Part shown: in pieces, positions 8,301 through 13,906 of the stretch | Position numbering within the stretch: the stretch's first letter is position 1 | Layout: each line of letters starts with the position of its first letter | Assembly: GCA_964387745.1 (NCBI GenBank) | Contig: CAYLXL010000049.1 | Coordinates: 1-13,906, forward strand | Reading direction: 5' to 3' | Origin: JAGOUU01 sp964387745 | Lineage (GTDB): Bacteria; Pseudomonadota; Gammaproteobacteria; JAGOUU01 | Length of the DNA: 13,906 bases | Translations under genes and position numbers: made by a program | The notes under the pieces: generated by a model | What the model was told of the DNA's origin: nothing | The model's input: the letters and a program-made list of their open reading frames with translations, nothing else | The model's database searches: none

Positions 8301-10286
8301 TACGGCATTAATACTAGTACGACTGATTTCACTGCGGTTGGTATTGGTGACATGTCGGGGGATGTTTTTGGTAACGGGATGTTGCTTTCTAGACATATGC
8401 GGGTTGTAGCTGCATTTAATCATCAGCATATTTTTATCGACCCAAATCCTGAGGCTGAATCAAGTTTCAAAGAACGTGAAAGATTATTTAACCTACCGAG
8501 ATCGACATGGCTAGATTATGATACTAAGTTAATATCAAAAGGTGGCGGTGTTTATTCTAGAAATGTCAAAGCAATTAAATTAACCGCAGAAGCAAAAGAA
8601 GCATTAGGCATCGATAAAGATGGCGAAAATATTATGCCTAATGATTTAATCAAGCATATATTAAAAGCGCCAGTAGATTTACTATGGAATGGTGGTATTG
8701 GTACTTATGTTAAATCAGTCAGTGAAACTGACTTGCAAGTAGGCGATCGTAGCAATGACGCTGTACGCATCAATGGTAAAGATTTACGTTGTCGTGTAGT
8801 TGGTGAAGGTGGTAATCTTGGTTTTACACAGCTTGGTCGGGTAGAAGCAGCATTAAACGGTATATCATTGTTTACTGACTTTATCGATAATTCAGGCGGA
8901 GTTAACTGTTCTGATATAGAAGTAAATATAAAAATTCTATTAAACCCAATGATTCGTGAAGGAGACTTGACGTTTAAACAACGCAATGTCTTACTCGAAC
9001 AAATGACTGATGAAGTTGCTCAATTAGTTTTGAAAAATAATCACAATCAGGGGTATGCTATTAATTTAGCTGCTAGCCGTGCCGCTAAGACTATTGAAGA
9101 ATATGCTAAGTTTATTACCGGCTTAGAAAGAGAAGGTTTGTTGAACCGTGAGATAGAATTTTTACCAAATGATGAGCAAATCTTAGAGCGTAAAGCCAAA
9201 AAATTAGGCCTAACCACACCAGAGATTGCTATTCTCATGTCTTACAGCAAGATTATTTTAAAACGTGAGTTACTAAATTCTGATGTCTTAGATGATCCTA
9301 ATGTTGAGTATGCTTTAGCTTCAGCTTTTCCGAAAGTATTGCAAGAAAAATACGGCAAAAATTTATTATCGCATCGCTTAAAACGAGAAATTATTGCGAC
9401 CCAACTCAGTAATGAAATCATTAATGATATGGGGCTAACCTATACGAAGCGTTTATTTGATGAGACGGGCGCCAATACGGCCGAAATCGTTAAAGCGCAC
9501 ATTATTGCGCAAAATATTTTAGATAAGTCAGTTATTCTTGGACAATTACTGGGTCACTCTGAAAAGATTGATGCTGAAGTCTTAATGAAAGTTTTATTTG
9601 AATATATTCGTTTAATACGCCGTTCTACTCGTTGGTTATTACGTAATCATCGGACAGGCTTGAATATAAAAACGCACCTAGAACACTATAAGCCACTAGT
9701 ACATGACTTATGGATGATGTTGCCAGACATTACGAGTGCACATGAAAAAGAACGCTGCGATAAATTGAAAGCACAATATATAGAAGCTGGTATGGATAGT
9801 ACTATAGCTGCTCGTATGGGTTATATTAAACAATTATACTCAGCAATGGATGTGACCTATATTGCTGCTGGCAATCAGGATTATAATCTTGAAAAAATAG
9901 CAGATCTTTATTATAAAATTGGTGAGGTTTTAAATCTTAATACTTTTAGAGATCAAATAAATTCTAATCCGGTAGATGATAACTGGGATGCACTAGCGCG
10001 TGCTGCAAGTCGTGATGATGTTGATTATTACCAACGTGAAATCACTATAGGTATTCTACAAGCAAAAGATTTAGCCCCTGATCTTGAGCAAAGAATAATT
10101 AAATGGCAAGAGACTTTCTTGAGTTTAATTAGTCGTTGGAATCTCATGCTTGTAGAGTTAAAGACTACTAAATCTAAAGAATTTACTATATTCTCGGTAG
10201 CGCTAAGAGAGCTAATAGATATAGCTCAATCTACAAAAAATTATTTAAACAGCGAATCTGGTTCTAATATTTTTCCACCGCAGTAA
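5304..10286 (+). CDS. gdhB: NAD-dependent glutamate dehydrogenase, 180 kDa class
   Basis: The enzyme oxidatively deaminates L-glutamate to 2-oxoglutarate and ammonium, making NADH and feeding amino acid carbon into the TCA cycle. The 1660-residue product fits the usual 1600-1650 of this class. ACT-like regulatory regions fill roughly the first 620 residues, the catalytic core spans about 730-1220, and a helical C-terminal domain follows. In the core, KVARGGLRWSDR (840-851) and PAGAKGGF (875-882, K879) hold the substrate-site lysines, VAADKGT (941-947) carries the expected catalytic Asp D944, and GIGDMSGDVFGN (1013-1024) is the dinucleotide-binding loop. The start follows a modest AGGG (5288-5291) 12 bases upstream. 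The enzyme is probably a cytosolic homo-oligomer with allosteric control through the ACT regions, as known for the family. It is divergent from prkA and followed closely by pyrD. Confidence 0.97.
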   Translation: MQEFNNNSAVSPEREEFKRNLNKIIDANFSSNQAEQLKIFAQHYYKLVAIEDLQKRNIDDLYGAVLSHWNFLSASDSEKTYVKVYNPEFEKHGWRSAHTIIEIVHPDLPFLVDSVSRAISFLNLTNHLMITPGSVKVTRDKNNQITDIKLPDYSKNTTSDYDSIIYIEVDKQDNKKDLRKIEGYIQEVLSDVRVVVHDWQKMRDQASAIKLELDQANNKYNHDEVKEATDFIQWLAEDHFTFLGCCDYVFVKDATSNSETLQLIEQSGYGILSQASRFKLEQCFAGLPSDAKFFTTRDELIVITKSNMLSTVHRSSHLDYIAVKLFGPDGDILGERRFLGLYTAVTYNSSIRSIPFLRRKANIIFEKANLSLNTHAGKNLLYILETLPRDDLFQASEQEILDIAIGILHMQERKQVRLFMRKDIFDRFYSCLVYLPREIFNSRKRKEIGDILLKELEGHELSFMVYFPESILTRIHFIVRLPLDKKLDTKVSLKEIENKIIECCKGWKEELHQALIDDLGEEQANILFARYSDAFPASYSELYNARKAVFDIVHIEKVINGSEIAMSLYRPLEEEQKKVRLKLFNHYKPLPLSEVLPVLENMGMHVQSENSNCITLNNRVTETIAGSHVLDQAAVDSCYINDFLMEHVSGEIVLVEKISENFQEGFLKVWNMEAENDKFNQLIIDANLSWREAAILRAYCKYFRQIGFTFSEIYIQDTVLKNKDVAQDLIALFKARFCPSIDRSTAAATMAEQEIKTRILEALDKITNLDEDRILRRFLDVILATLRTNFFQLDLSGKSKNYISFKFDPKLIPELVLPLPMFEIFVYSPRVEGIHLRGSKVARGGLRWSDRREDFRTEVLGLMKAQQVKNAVIVPAGAKGGFVCKQLPLNATREEISQEVIACYTTFIRALLDVTDNIVNDQIVPPTNVVRLDDDDTYLVVAADKGTASFSDIANNVSNEYGFWLGDAFASGGSYGYDHKGMGITARGAFESVKRHFHKYGINTSTTDFTAVGIGDMSGDVFGNGMLLSRHMRVVAAFNHQHIFIDPNPEAESSFKERERLFNLPRSTWLDYDTKLISKGGGVYSRNVKAIKLTAEAKEALGIDKDGENIMPNDLIKHILKAPVDLLWNGGIGTYVKSVSETDLQVGDRSNDAVRINGKDLRCRVVGEGGNLGFTQLGRVEAALNGISLFTDFIDNSGGVNCSDIEVNIKILLNPMIREGDLTFKQRNVLLEQMTDEVAQLVLKNNHNQGYAINLAASRAAKTIEEYAKFITGLEREGLLNREIEFLPNDEQILERKAKKLGLTTPEIAILMSYSKIILKRELLNSDVLDDPNVEYALASAFPKVLQEKYGKNLLSHRLKREIIATQLSNEIINDMGLTYTKRLFDETGANTAEIVKAHIIAQNILDKSVILGQLLGHSEKIDAEVLMKVLFEYIRLIRRSTRWLLRNHRTGLNIKTHLEHYKPLVHDLWMMLPDITSAHEKERCDKLKAQYIEAGMDSTIAARMGYIKQLYSAMDVTYIAAGNQDYNLEKIADLYYKIGEVLNLNTFRDQINSNPVDDNWDALARAASRDDVDYYQREITIGILQAKDLAPDLEQRIIKWQETFLSLISRWNLMLVELKTTKSKEFTIFSVALRELIDIAQSTKNYLNSESGSNIFPPQ

Positions 10287-10292
10287 CTCAAG

Positions 10293-11366
10293 ATGTACTT
10301 ATATTTACTAAGAAAATTTCTTTTCTTGTTTGAGCCCGAAAGGGCTCATAATCTTACTCTTAGAATTTTATCGTTATTAGATAAGCTAAGAATTCTAGAT
10401 TATTATAACAGGCCATCTAATGATAATAATAATGTTAATAATAATGTTAATAATATAAAAACTATCAATTTATTAAATTTAAATTTTAATAATAGAGTAG
10501 GCTTGGCTGCTGGTTTAGATAAAAACGGCGAATGCTTATCGGCTTTTAGCAAGCTCGGATTTGGTTTTATCGAAGTTGGCACTGTTACACCAAGACCACA
10601 GGCTGGTAACATTAAACCTAGGTTATTTCGTTTAATTCAAGATGAAGCCATTATTAATCGTATGGGATTCAATAACTTAGGCGTCGATAATCTTGTCGAT
10701 AGACTTAAGAACTTTCGTAAGAATAGTTCTAATATTATTATTGGTGCAAATATAGGTAAAAACGCTGATACACCTATAGAGCCTGTTGAATTAGCTATTG
10801 ATGATTATCTTACTTGTCTAGAAAAAGTATATTTACATTGTGATTATATTTGCTTGAATATTTCTTCACCTAATACTCTGAATCTTAGACAGTTACAATC
10901 TAAAGATTATTTAGAAAAATTATTATCTGCAGTGAAAGCAAAACAATTGCAACTTAATCAGCAATATAATCAATATAGACATATTGCGATAAAAATTTCA
11001 CCTGATTTGATATCAAATGAGCTGATAGATATAGCAGACTTGATTATAAAATATAAAATAGATATCCTGATTGCTACTAATACTACTATTGATAATAAGT
11101 TATTATATGATCAGCAGGGTAATAAAATATCCGGTGGTTTAAGCGGCAGGCCATTGTTTGATAAATCAAATCAGGTTTTAGCTCAGATTCATAATTATTT
11201 TGTTGAGCTAAACTACAGAAAAAACTTAATTATAATTGGCGTAGGTGGTATTAACTCAAAATCGGATGCCGTTTACAAGCTATCACTGGGTGCTGATTTA
11301 GTCCAAGTGTATACGGGGCTAATTTATCAAGGCCCAAATCTTATTAAGCAACTTCAAGAGTTATAG
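10293..11366 (+). CDS. pyrD: Dihydroorotate dehydrogenase (quinone), class 2
   Basis: The enzyme oxidises dihydroorotate to orotate with FMN and passes electrons to quinone at the inner membrane, the fourth step of UMP synthesis. The N-terminal MYLYLLRKFLFLFEPERAHNLT is the amphipathic membrane-binding region of class 2 enzymes. FMN-site motifs are GLAAGLDKNGE (70-80), GTVTPRP, INRMGFNNLG, IGVGGI (315-320) and YTGLIYQGP from 340. The catalytic base is Ser in LNISSPNT (188-195, S192 by analogy with E. coli S175). The 357-residue length exceeds E. coli's 336, partly because of an Asn-rich insertion near residues 43-56. The ATG lies six bases after the gdhB stop with no clear Shine-Dalgarno (only CTCAAG), so translation probably relies on coupling to gdhB. 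A strong hairpin lies at codons 13-19. The gene ends with TAG. Confidence 0.96.
   Translation: MYLYLLRKFLFLFEPERAHNLTLRILSLLDKLRILDYYNRPSNDNNNVNNNVNNIKTINLLNLNFNNRVGLAAGLDKNGECLSAFSKLGFGFIEVGTVTPRPQAGNIKPRLFRLIQDEAIINRMGFNNLGVDNLVDRLKNFRKNSSNIIIGANIGKNADTPIEPVELAIDDYLTCLEKVYLHCDYICLNISSPNTLNLRQLQSKDYLEKLLSAVKAKQLQLNQQYNQYRHIAIKISPDLISNELIDIADLIIKYKIDILIATNTTIDNKLLYDQQGNKISGGLSGRPLFDKSNQVLAQIHNYFVELNYRKNLIIIGVGGINSKSDAVYKLSLGADLVQVYTGLIYQGPNLIKQLQEL
10331..10348 (+). other. GNRA-type hairpin inside start of pyrD
   Basis: TGAGCCC (10331-10337), loop GAAA, and GGGCTCA (10342-10348) form a perfect seven-pair hairpin with a GNRA tetraloop, 38 bases into the coding region. It covers the conserved EPERAH codons in otherwise AT-rich sequence. 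It may affect translation of pyrD, or it may be an accident of encoding that peptide. Confidence 0.5.
10425..10448 (+). repeat. 12-bp in-frame tandem repeat in pyrD
   Basis: AATAATAATGTT occurs twice in tandem (10425-10436 and 10437-10448), followed by a partial AATAAT. It encodes Asn-Asn-Asn-Val twice and then Asn-Asn, in the linker between the N-terminal membrane region and the FMN barrel. The unit is a multiple of three, so gain or loss of copies by slippage would keep the frame. Confidence 0.85.
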
Positions 11367-11450
11367 TATTAAGTATTAGTCTTGCAGCAGCGGGCTGTTT
11401 CAAATATGATAGAAATTGACAGTCGTAAATGTTCACCATATCTGGAATAT
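11367..11450 (+). other. Spacer after pyrD, possible promoter
   Basis: A perfect TTGACA occurs at 11416-11421. At 17-base spacing the -10 position reads TATCTG (11439-11444), a poor match. If used, transcription would start near the left end of the paired-hairpin element at 11451 and run into the protease gene. A weak CAGC/GCTG stem followed by TTT (11385-11400) might terminate pyrD. Neither signal is convincing alone. Confidence 0.2.
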
Positions 11451-11546
11451 TGTCATCCCAGTCAAGCGCAAAGCGCGCAGAACTGGGATCTATATTAAAA
11501 TAGATCTCGGTTCTGCGGCAGCATAGCTGCCTTGACCGAGATGACA
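11451..11546. repeat. BIME-like paired inverted hairpin element
   Basis: A 96-base element of two inverted units. Unit 1 (11451-11493) and the reverse complement of unit 2 (11500-11546) share the start TGTCATCYCRGTCAAG and the later part CGCAGAACYGRGATCTAT. Each unit is a hairpin: the lower stem is ATCCCAGT/ACTGGGAT in unit 1 and ATCTCGGT/ACCGAGAT in unit 2, so both differences are compensated. The apical stems also differ yet stay paired (GCGC-AAA-GCGC against GGCAGC-TAT-GCTGCC), while the internal loop CAA opposite GCAGA is identical. A six-base AT linker joins the units. No obvious target duplication or internal gene is seen. It resembles paired REP sequences (BIMEs), which RAYT-type transposases mobilise; no such gene is in this window. 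It lies between pyrD and the protease gene. Confidence 0.85.
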
Positions 11547-11567
11547 GACTCAGAGCTGAACGCGTAC

Positions 11568-11592
11568 TGACAGTCTGTCAATAGTTTTTTAA
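11568..11592 (+). terminator. Possible weak terminator or attenuator
   Basis: TGACA (11568-11572) and TGTCA (11576-11580) flank the loop GTC within a 13-base palindrome. ATAG and then six T (11585-11590) follow. The stem is short. It lies immediately before the ribosome binding site of the protease gene, so it would stop read-through from pyrD or attenuate a promoter placed further upstream. Confidence 0.3.
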
Positions 11593-11595
11593 ATC

Positions 11596-11600
11596 AAGGA
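11596..11600 (+). promoter_or_regulatory. Shine-Dalgarno AAGGA of protease gene
   Basis: AAGGA ends seven bases before the ATG at 11608, an ideal distance. It leaves only one base to the in-frame GTG at 11602, so it decides the start in favour of the ATG. Confidence 0.7.
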
Positions 11601-11607
11601 TGTGAAA

Positions 11608-13104
11608 ATGGATTTTACTAAAATACTCAAGATTACTCTACCTATCGTGCTACAGTTTAGCTCTGTAAGTTATTTTGCAAGTAATGGTGATCATGCTGAT
11701 TCTATTAATAATACTTATAGATATATGATCAAGCTTAATGATAGTTCTGCGCTTGCTAGCACTATAGATCAAGAAGATTTTATTCATCATAAAATAAATA
11801 ACTTGATTAACCATAGCAATATAATAAAACACAATGTTATTTCAGATATTAAAATTCAAAAGATTATTGATAATCTTTATACTGTAGAAACTGATACAAA
11901 TATTGACGAGACTATAGCATCAGCTATTGATGAAAATACTGAATATTTAATTAAAGACAGAGTTGGTTATTTCAATCCTGAAATTGAAAACGCTAAGAAA
12001 GCTGAGGAAACTAATGTTAATTTCAAATCTGAAGCCGATGATCATACAGCTCAATGGAGCCAGTTTTCAGGGCCTGCTGGTATTAATTTAGAATCTAAAC
12101 CCTTTGCTAATGATGGCGCTTGGTCTTATTGGCATGGTGATGAAGCAGCTAAAAGGAAAAATAATTTAGTAGTAGTAGGGGTCCTTGATACTGGTTTAGT
12201 TGATAATAGTAATTTGAACGATAATATTCTACCTGGTTGGAACTTTAGTGGTGAAAATAATGATGTTAAAGACGAGACTATATCTTACCATGGTACTCAT
12301 GTGGCTGGCATAATAGCCGCACATGGTCCAAAAGTGTATGGTGTTGCCACCGGCGAAACTCAAGTCAAGCCTAATGTAAAGATTTTACCGATTAAAATAC
12401 CAAAGTCTAACGGCATGTTTTATGAAAGTAATGTAGTAAGAGGGATTTATTGGGCCATTGGTGAAAAAATAGCTGAAGTAGCAAAGAATCCGAATCCAGC
12501 TAAGGTGCTAAATATGAGTTTTGGCATAGATGACTATGTTAATCATCAAGAAACCGAAGAATGTAGCCCTGCTGTGCAAAAAGCCATCAATAAAGCCGTA
12601 GAAAAAAATGTTGTTATCGTAGTTGCTGCTGGTAACAATAACGCTAATCATGATCTTGGCTCACCGGGTGGTTGTAAAAATGTTTTAAGAATTGCTTCTA
12701 CAGGTCCAACTGGCTTAAGATCATATTTTTCGAATTATGGTGAAGGCATAAGTTTTGCGGCACCTGGAGGCGATAAAACAGAAGGCAGAAGAGGCGGGAT
12801 TTTATCTACTGTGAAAGTTGAAGGTAGTAAAGAAAATGCTGGTCTTGCTTATATGCAAGGAACAAGTATGGCTGCTCCTCAAGTTTCTGGTTTAGTTGCT
12901 TTGATTCATGCTTTAAATGATGACGGTCTGACTCTAACTTATGCTCAAATAGAAGAATTGTTGGCTAAGAATACTCATGAGTTCGGTAAGTCTGATGATC
13001 CGGAGTATTCATGTGTGGGTGTTAAGTCTTGTGGTACAGGTATCATTGATGCTGATAAGACTTTGAAAGCATTTGTTGCTAAGTATTATCCTCCAAAGAT
13101 ATGA
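11608..13104 (+). CDS. Secreted S8 (subtilisin) family serine protease
   Basis: The product is a 498-residue preproprotein. The N-terminus MDFTKILKITLPIVLQFSSV with a following SYFAS looks like a Sec signal peptide cut near residue 25. Residues about 30-140 form an acidic, poorly conserved propeptide; RYMIKLNDS followed by helix-like and NLYTVETD segments recalls the I9 inhibitor fold (inference). The catalytic domain has D194 in VLDTG, H228 in HGTHVAG, oxyanion N343 in AAGNNN and S420 in GTSMAAP, so the triad is complete. Four cysteines in the mature part (in EECSP, GGCKN, YSCVGVKSCG) would suit disulfides in an exported enzyme. There is no C-terminal extra domain, so release by the general secretory pathway is likely. 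The start at 11608 was chosen for AAGGA seven bases upstream; a GTG at 11602 is in frame but too close. Substrate unknown. Confidence 0.93.
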   Translation: MDFTKILKITLPIVLQFSSVSYFASNGDHADSINNTYRYMIKLNDSSALASTIDQEDFIHHKINNLINHSNIIKHNVISDIKIQKIIDNLYTVETDTNIDETIASAIDENTEYLIKDRVGYFNPEIENAKKAEETNVNFKSEADDHTAQWSQFSGPAGINLESKPFANDGAWSYWHGDEAAKRKNNLVVVGVLDTGLVDNSNLNDNILPGWNFSGENNDVKDETISYHGTHVAGIIAAHGPKVYGVATGETQVKPNVKILPIKIPKSNGMFYESNVVRGIYWAIGEKIAEVAKNPNPAKVLNMSFGIDDYVNHQETEECSPAVQKAINKAVEKNVVIVVAAGNNNANHDLGSPGGCKNVLRIASTGPTGLRSYFSNYGEGISFAAPGGDKTEGRRGGILSTVKVEGSKENAGLAYMQGTSMAAPQVSGLVALIHALNDDGLTLTYAQIEELLAKNTHEFGKSDDPEYSCVGVKSCGTGIIDADKTLKAFVAKYYPPKI

Positions 13105-13112
13105 TGTTAACG

Positions 13113-13145
13113 GATCAGAGGCGCATGCGTCTCTGATCTATTTTA
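13113..13145 (+). terminator. Intrinsic terminator after protease gene
   Basis: GATCAGAG (13113-13120) pairs with CTCTGATC (13131-13138). The stem continues through a G-T wobble and two GC pairs to a CATG loop, 11 pairs in all, followed by TATTTT. It starts eight bases after the protease stop codon and should end that transcript, leaving the next gene to its own promoter or to partial read-through. Confidence 0.8.
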
Positions 13146-13166
13146 AATCTCAAAAGTGATTATTTT

Positions 13167-13847
13167 ATGAATATAATAAGATTTATTGAAGAAGAAACTA
13201 AAACCCAAACCTATTTAATCTATAGTGATAAAAACAATGCTGTTATCTTAGATTCAGTAGATGTTGATTGCGACAAATATTTAGATACGCTCAATAAATT
13301 AAATCTAAAATTACTCTATGTAATTGATACCCATATTCACGCTGATCATGTCACTGCTAGTGGTAAATTACGTATGAAAACAGGTTGCCAAATCGTTATG
13401 GGTATCCAAGCTAATCTGGATAAGGTAGATATATATTTAACAGATAAGCAGGAAGTTAATTTTGATAATATTAATATAAAAGCTATATATACTCCTGGTC
13501 ATACTAGTGAGTCTTATTGTTTTTTGATAAATGGCAGATTATTTACAGGTGATTGTTTATTAATAAACGCTTGTGGTCGCACTGATTTCCAAAACGGTAG
13601 TGCAAAAGAACAATATAATAGCCTATTTAATAAATTGTTGATGCTACCAGAAGAAACTTTGGTTTATCCTGGGCATGATTATAACAATCGTACTGTTAGT
13701 ACCATAGGGGAAGAGAAAAGAAATAATCCCCGTCTACAAGTCAAAGATAGGCAAGCATTTGAGAATATGATGAATAATCTTAACCTGCCGAGACCTAAAT
13801 ATATAGATATAGCGGTACCAAAGAATCTTAATTGTGGTGTAGATTAA
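13167..13847 (+). CDS. ETHE1-like persulfide dioxygenase (MBL fold)
   Basis: The product is 226 residues, a single metallo-beta-lactamase fold of the ETHE1 group, which oxidises glutathione persulfide to sulfite with one non-heme iron in hydrogen sulfide detoxification. Motifs are THIHADH (55-61), TPGHT (109-113), TGDCLLINACGRTDFQNG (127-144) and VYPGHDY (166-172). By analogy with human ETHE1 the iron ligands are H56, H112 and D129. GRTDFQ and the C-terminal STIGEEKRNNPR and PKNLNCG separate it from glyoxalase II. No rhodanese domain is fused and no sulfide:quinone oxidoreductase gene is nearby in the window. The ATG has only a weak AGTGA about eight bases upstream. The protein is cytoplasmic, as no signal peptide is present. 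The family call is firm; the physiological sulfur source is unknown. Confidence 0.92.
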   Translation: MNIIRFIEEETKTQTYLIYSDKNNAVILDSVDVDCDKYLDTLNKLNLKLLYVIDTHIHADHVTASGKLRMKTGCQIVMGIQANLDKVDIYLTDKQEVNFDNINIKAIYTPGHTSESYCFLINGRLFTGDCLLINACGRTDFQNGSAKEQYNSLFNKLLMLPEETLVYPGHDYNNRTVSTIGEEKRNNPRLQVKDRQAFENMMNNLNLPRPKYIDIAVPKNLNCGVD

Positions 13848-13892
13848 ATAAAAAGTAATTGTTCACGCCCTTTAAGTTGCATGGATTACTTC

Positions 13893-13906
13893 TTCCCCAA
13901 GGGGAA
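13893..13906. repeat. GC-rich inverted repeat at window end
   Basis: TTCCCC and GGGGAA flank AA at the very end of the window. It may be part of a longer palindrome or terminator cut off by the edge, about 45 bases after the dioxygenase stop codon. It cannot be classified from what is present. Confidence 0.3.

Noticed and set aside
8118..8429. 103-codon minus-strand frame opposite the GDH catalytic core
   Set aside because: It is antisense to the most conserved part of gdhB and has no family resemblance. The other minus-strand frames in gdhB were rejected for the same reason.
11451..11546. The paired-hairpin element as a tRNA gene or structured ncRNA gene
   Set aside because: It has no T-arm or anticodon-arm consensus and no CCA-type end. 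The head-to-head inverted units fit a repeat element better.
11602..11607. GTG at 11602 as start of the protease
   Set aside because: The Shine-Dalgarno AAGGA would be one base from this GTG, whereas the ATG at 11608 has seven-base spacing and gives a normal signal peptide.
1..13906. A new defence, secretion or mobile multi-gene system
   Set aside because: All seven genes belong to recognised housekeeping, stress or secreted enzyme families. No transposase, integrase, toxin-antitoxin or CRISPR-like array is visible.

Overview
The window is an AT-rich, gene-dense stretch of a bacterial chromosome, and all seven protein genes look intact. The protein families point to a gammaproteobacterium: PrkA/YeaG, YeaH and YcgB-type SpoVR in one cluster, a class 2 PyrD very close to the enterobacterial type, a 180 kDa-class NAD-glutamate dehydrogenase and an ETHE1-type dioxygenase. 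The low GC content, Asn/Lys-rich proteins and scattered GC-rich palindromes would suit a host-associated lineage such as Legionellales. That placement is inference; there is no rRNA or marker gene here to prove it.

Left arm (1-5045, minus strand): prkA, yeaH and spoVR are read leftwards in that order. prkA and yeaH are one base apart. yeaH and spoVR are separated by about 100 bases holding two palindromes. In E. coli and Pseudomonas these three families belong to stationary-phase and nitrogen-starvation physiology. A short AT-rich inverted repeat after spoVR may end the transcript.

Centre (5046-11366): a 258-base divergent spacer separates prkA from gdhB, a very large catabolic glutamate dehydrogenase gene. 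Six bases after gdhB comes pyrD, the quinone-linked dihydroorotate dehydrogenase of pyrimidine synthesis. pyrD lacks a good ribosome binding site of its own and probably depends on gdhB translation.

Right arm (11367-13906): a 241-base spacer carries the most unusual structure of the window. This is a 96-base BIME-like element made of two inverted hairpin units whose stems differ by compensatory changes while their internal loops are identical. It is followed by a secreted subtilisin-family (S8) protease gene, a clear intrinsic terminator, and a persulfide dioxygenase gene. The window ends inside another GC-rich palindrome.

I saw no tRNA, rRNA, CRISPR array, insertion sequence, toxin-antitoxin pair or phage gene, and no convincing new multi-gene system. 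The items most worth a second look are the paired hairpin element, the two palindromes between yeaH and spoVR, and the hairpin and in-frame tandem repeat at the start of pyrD.
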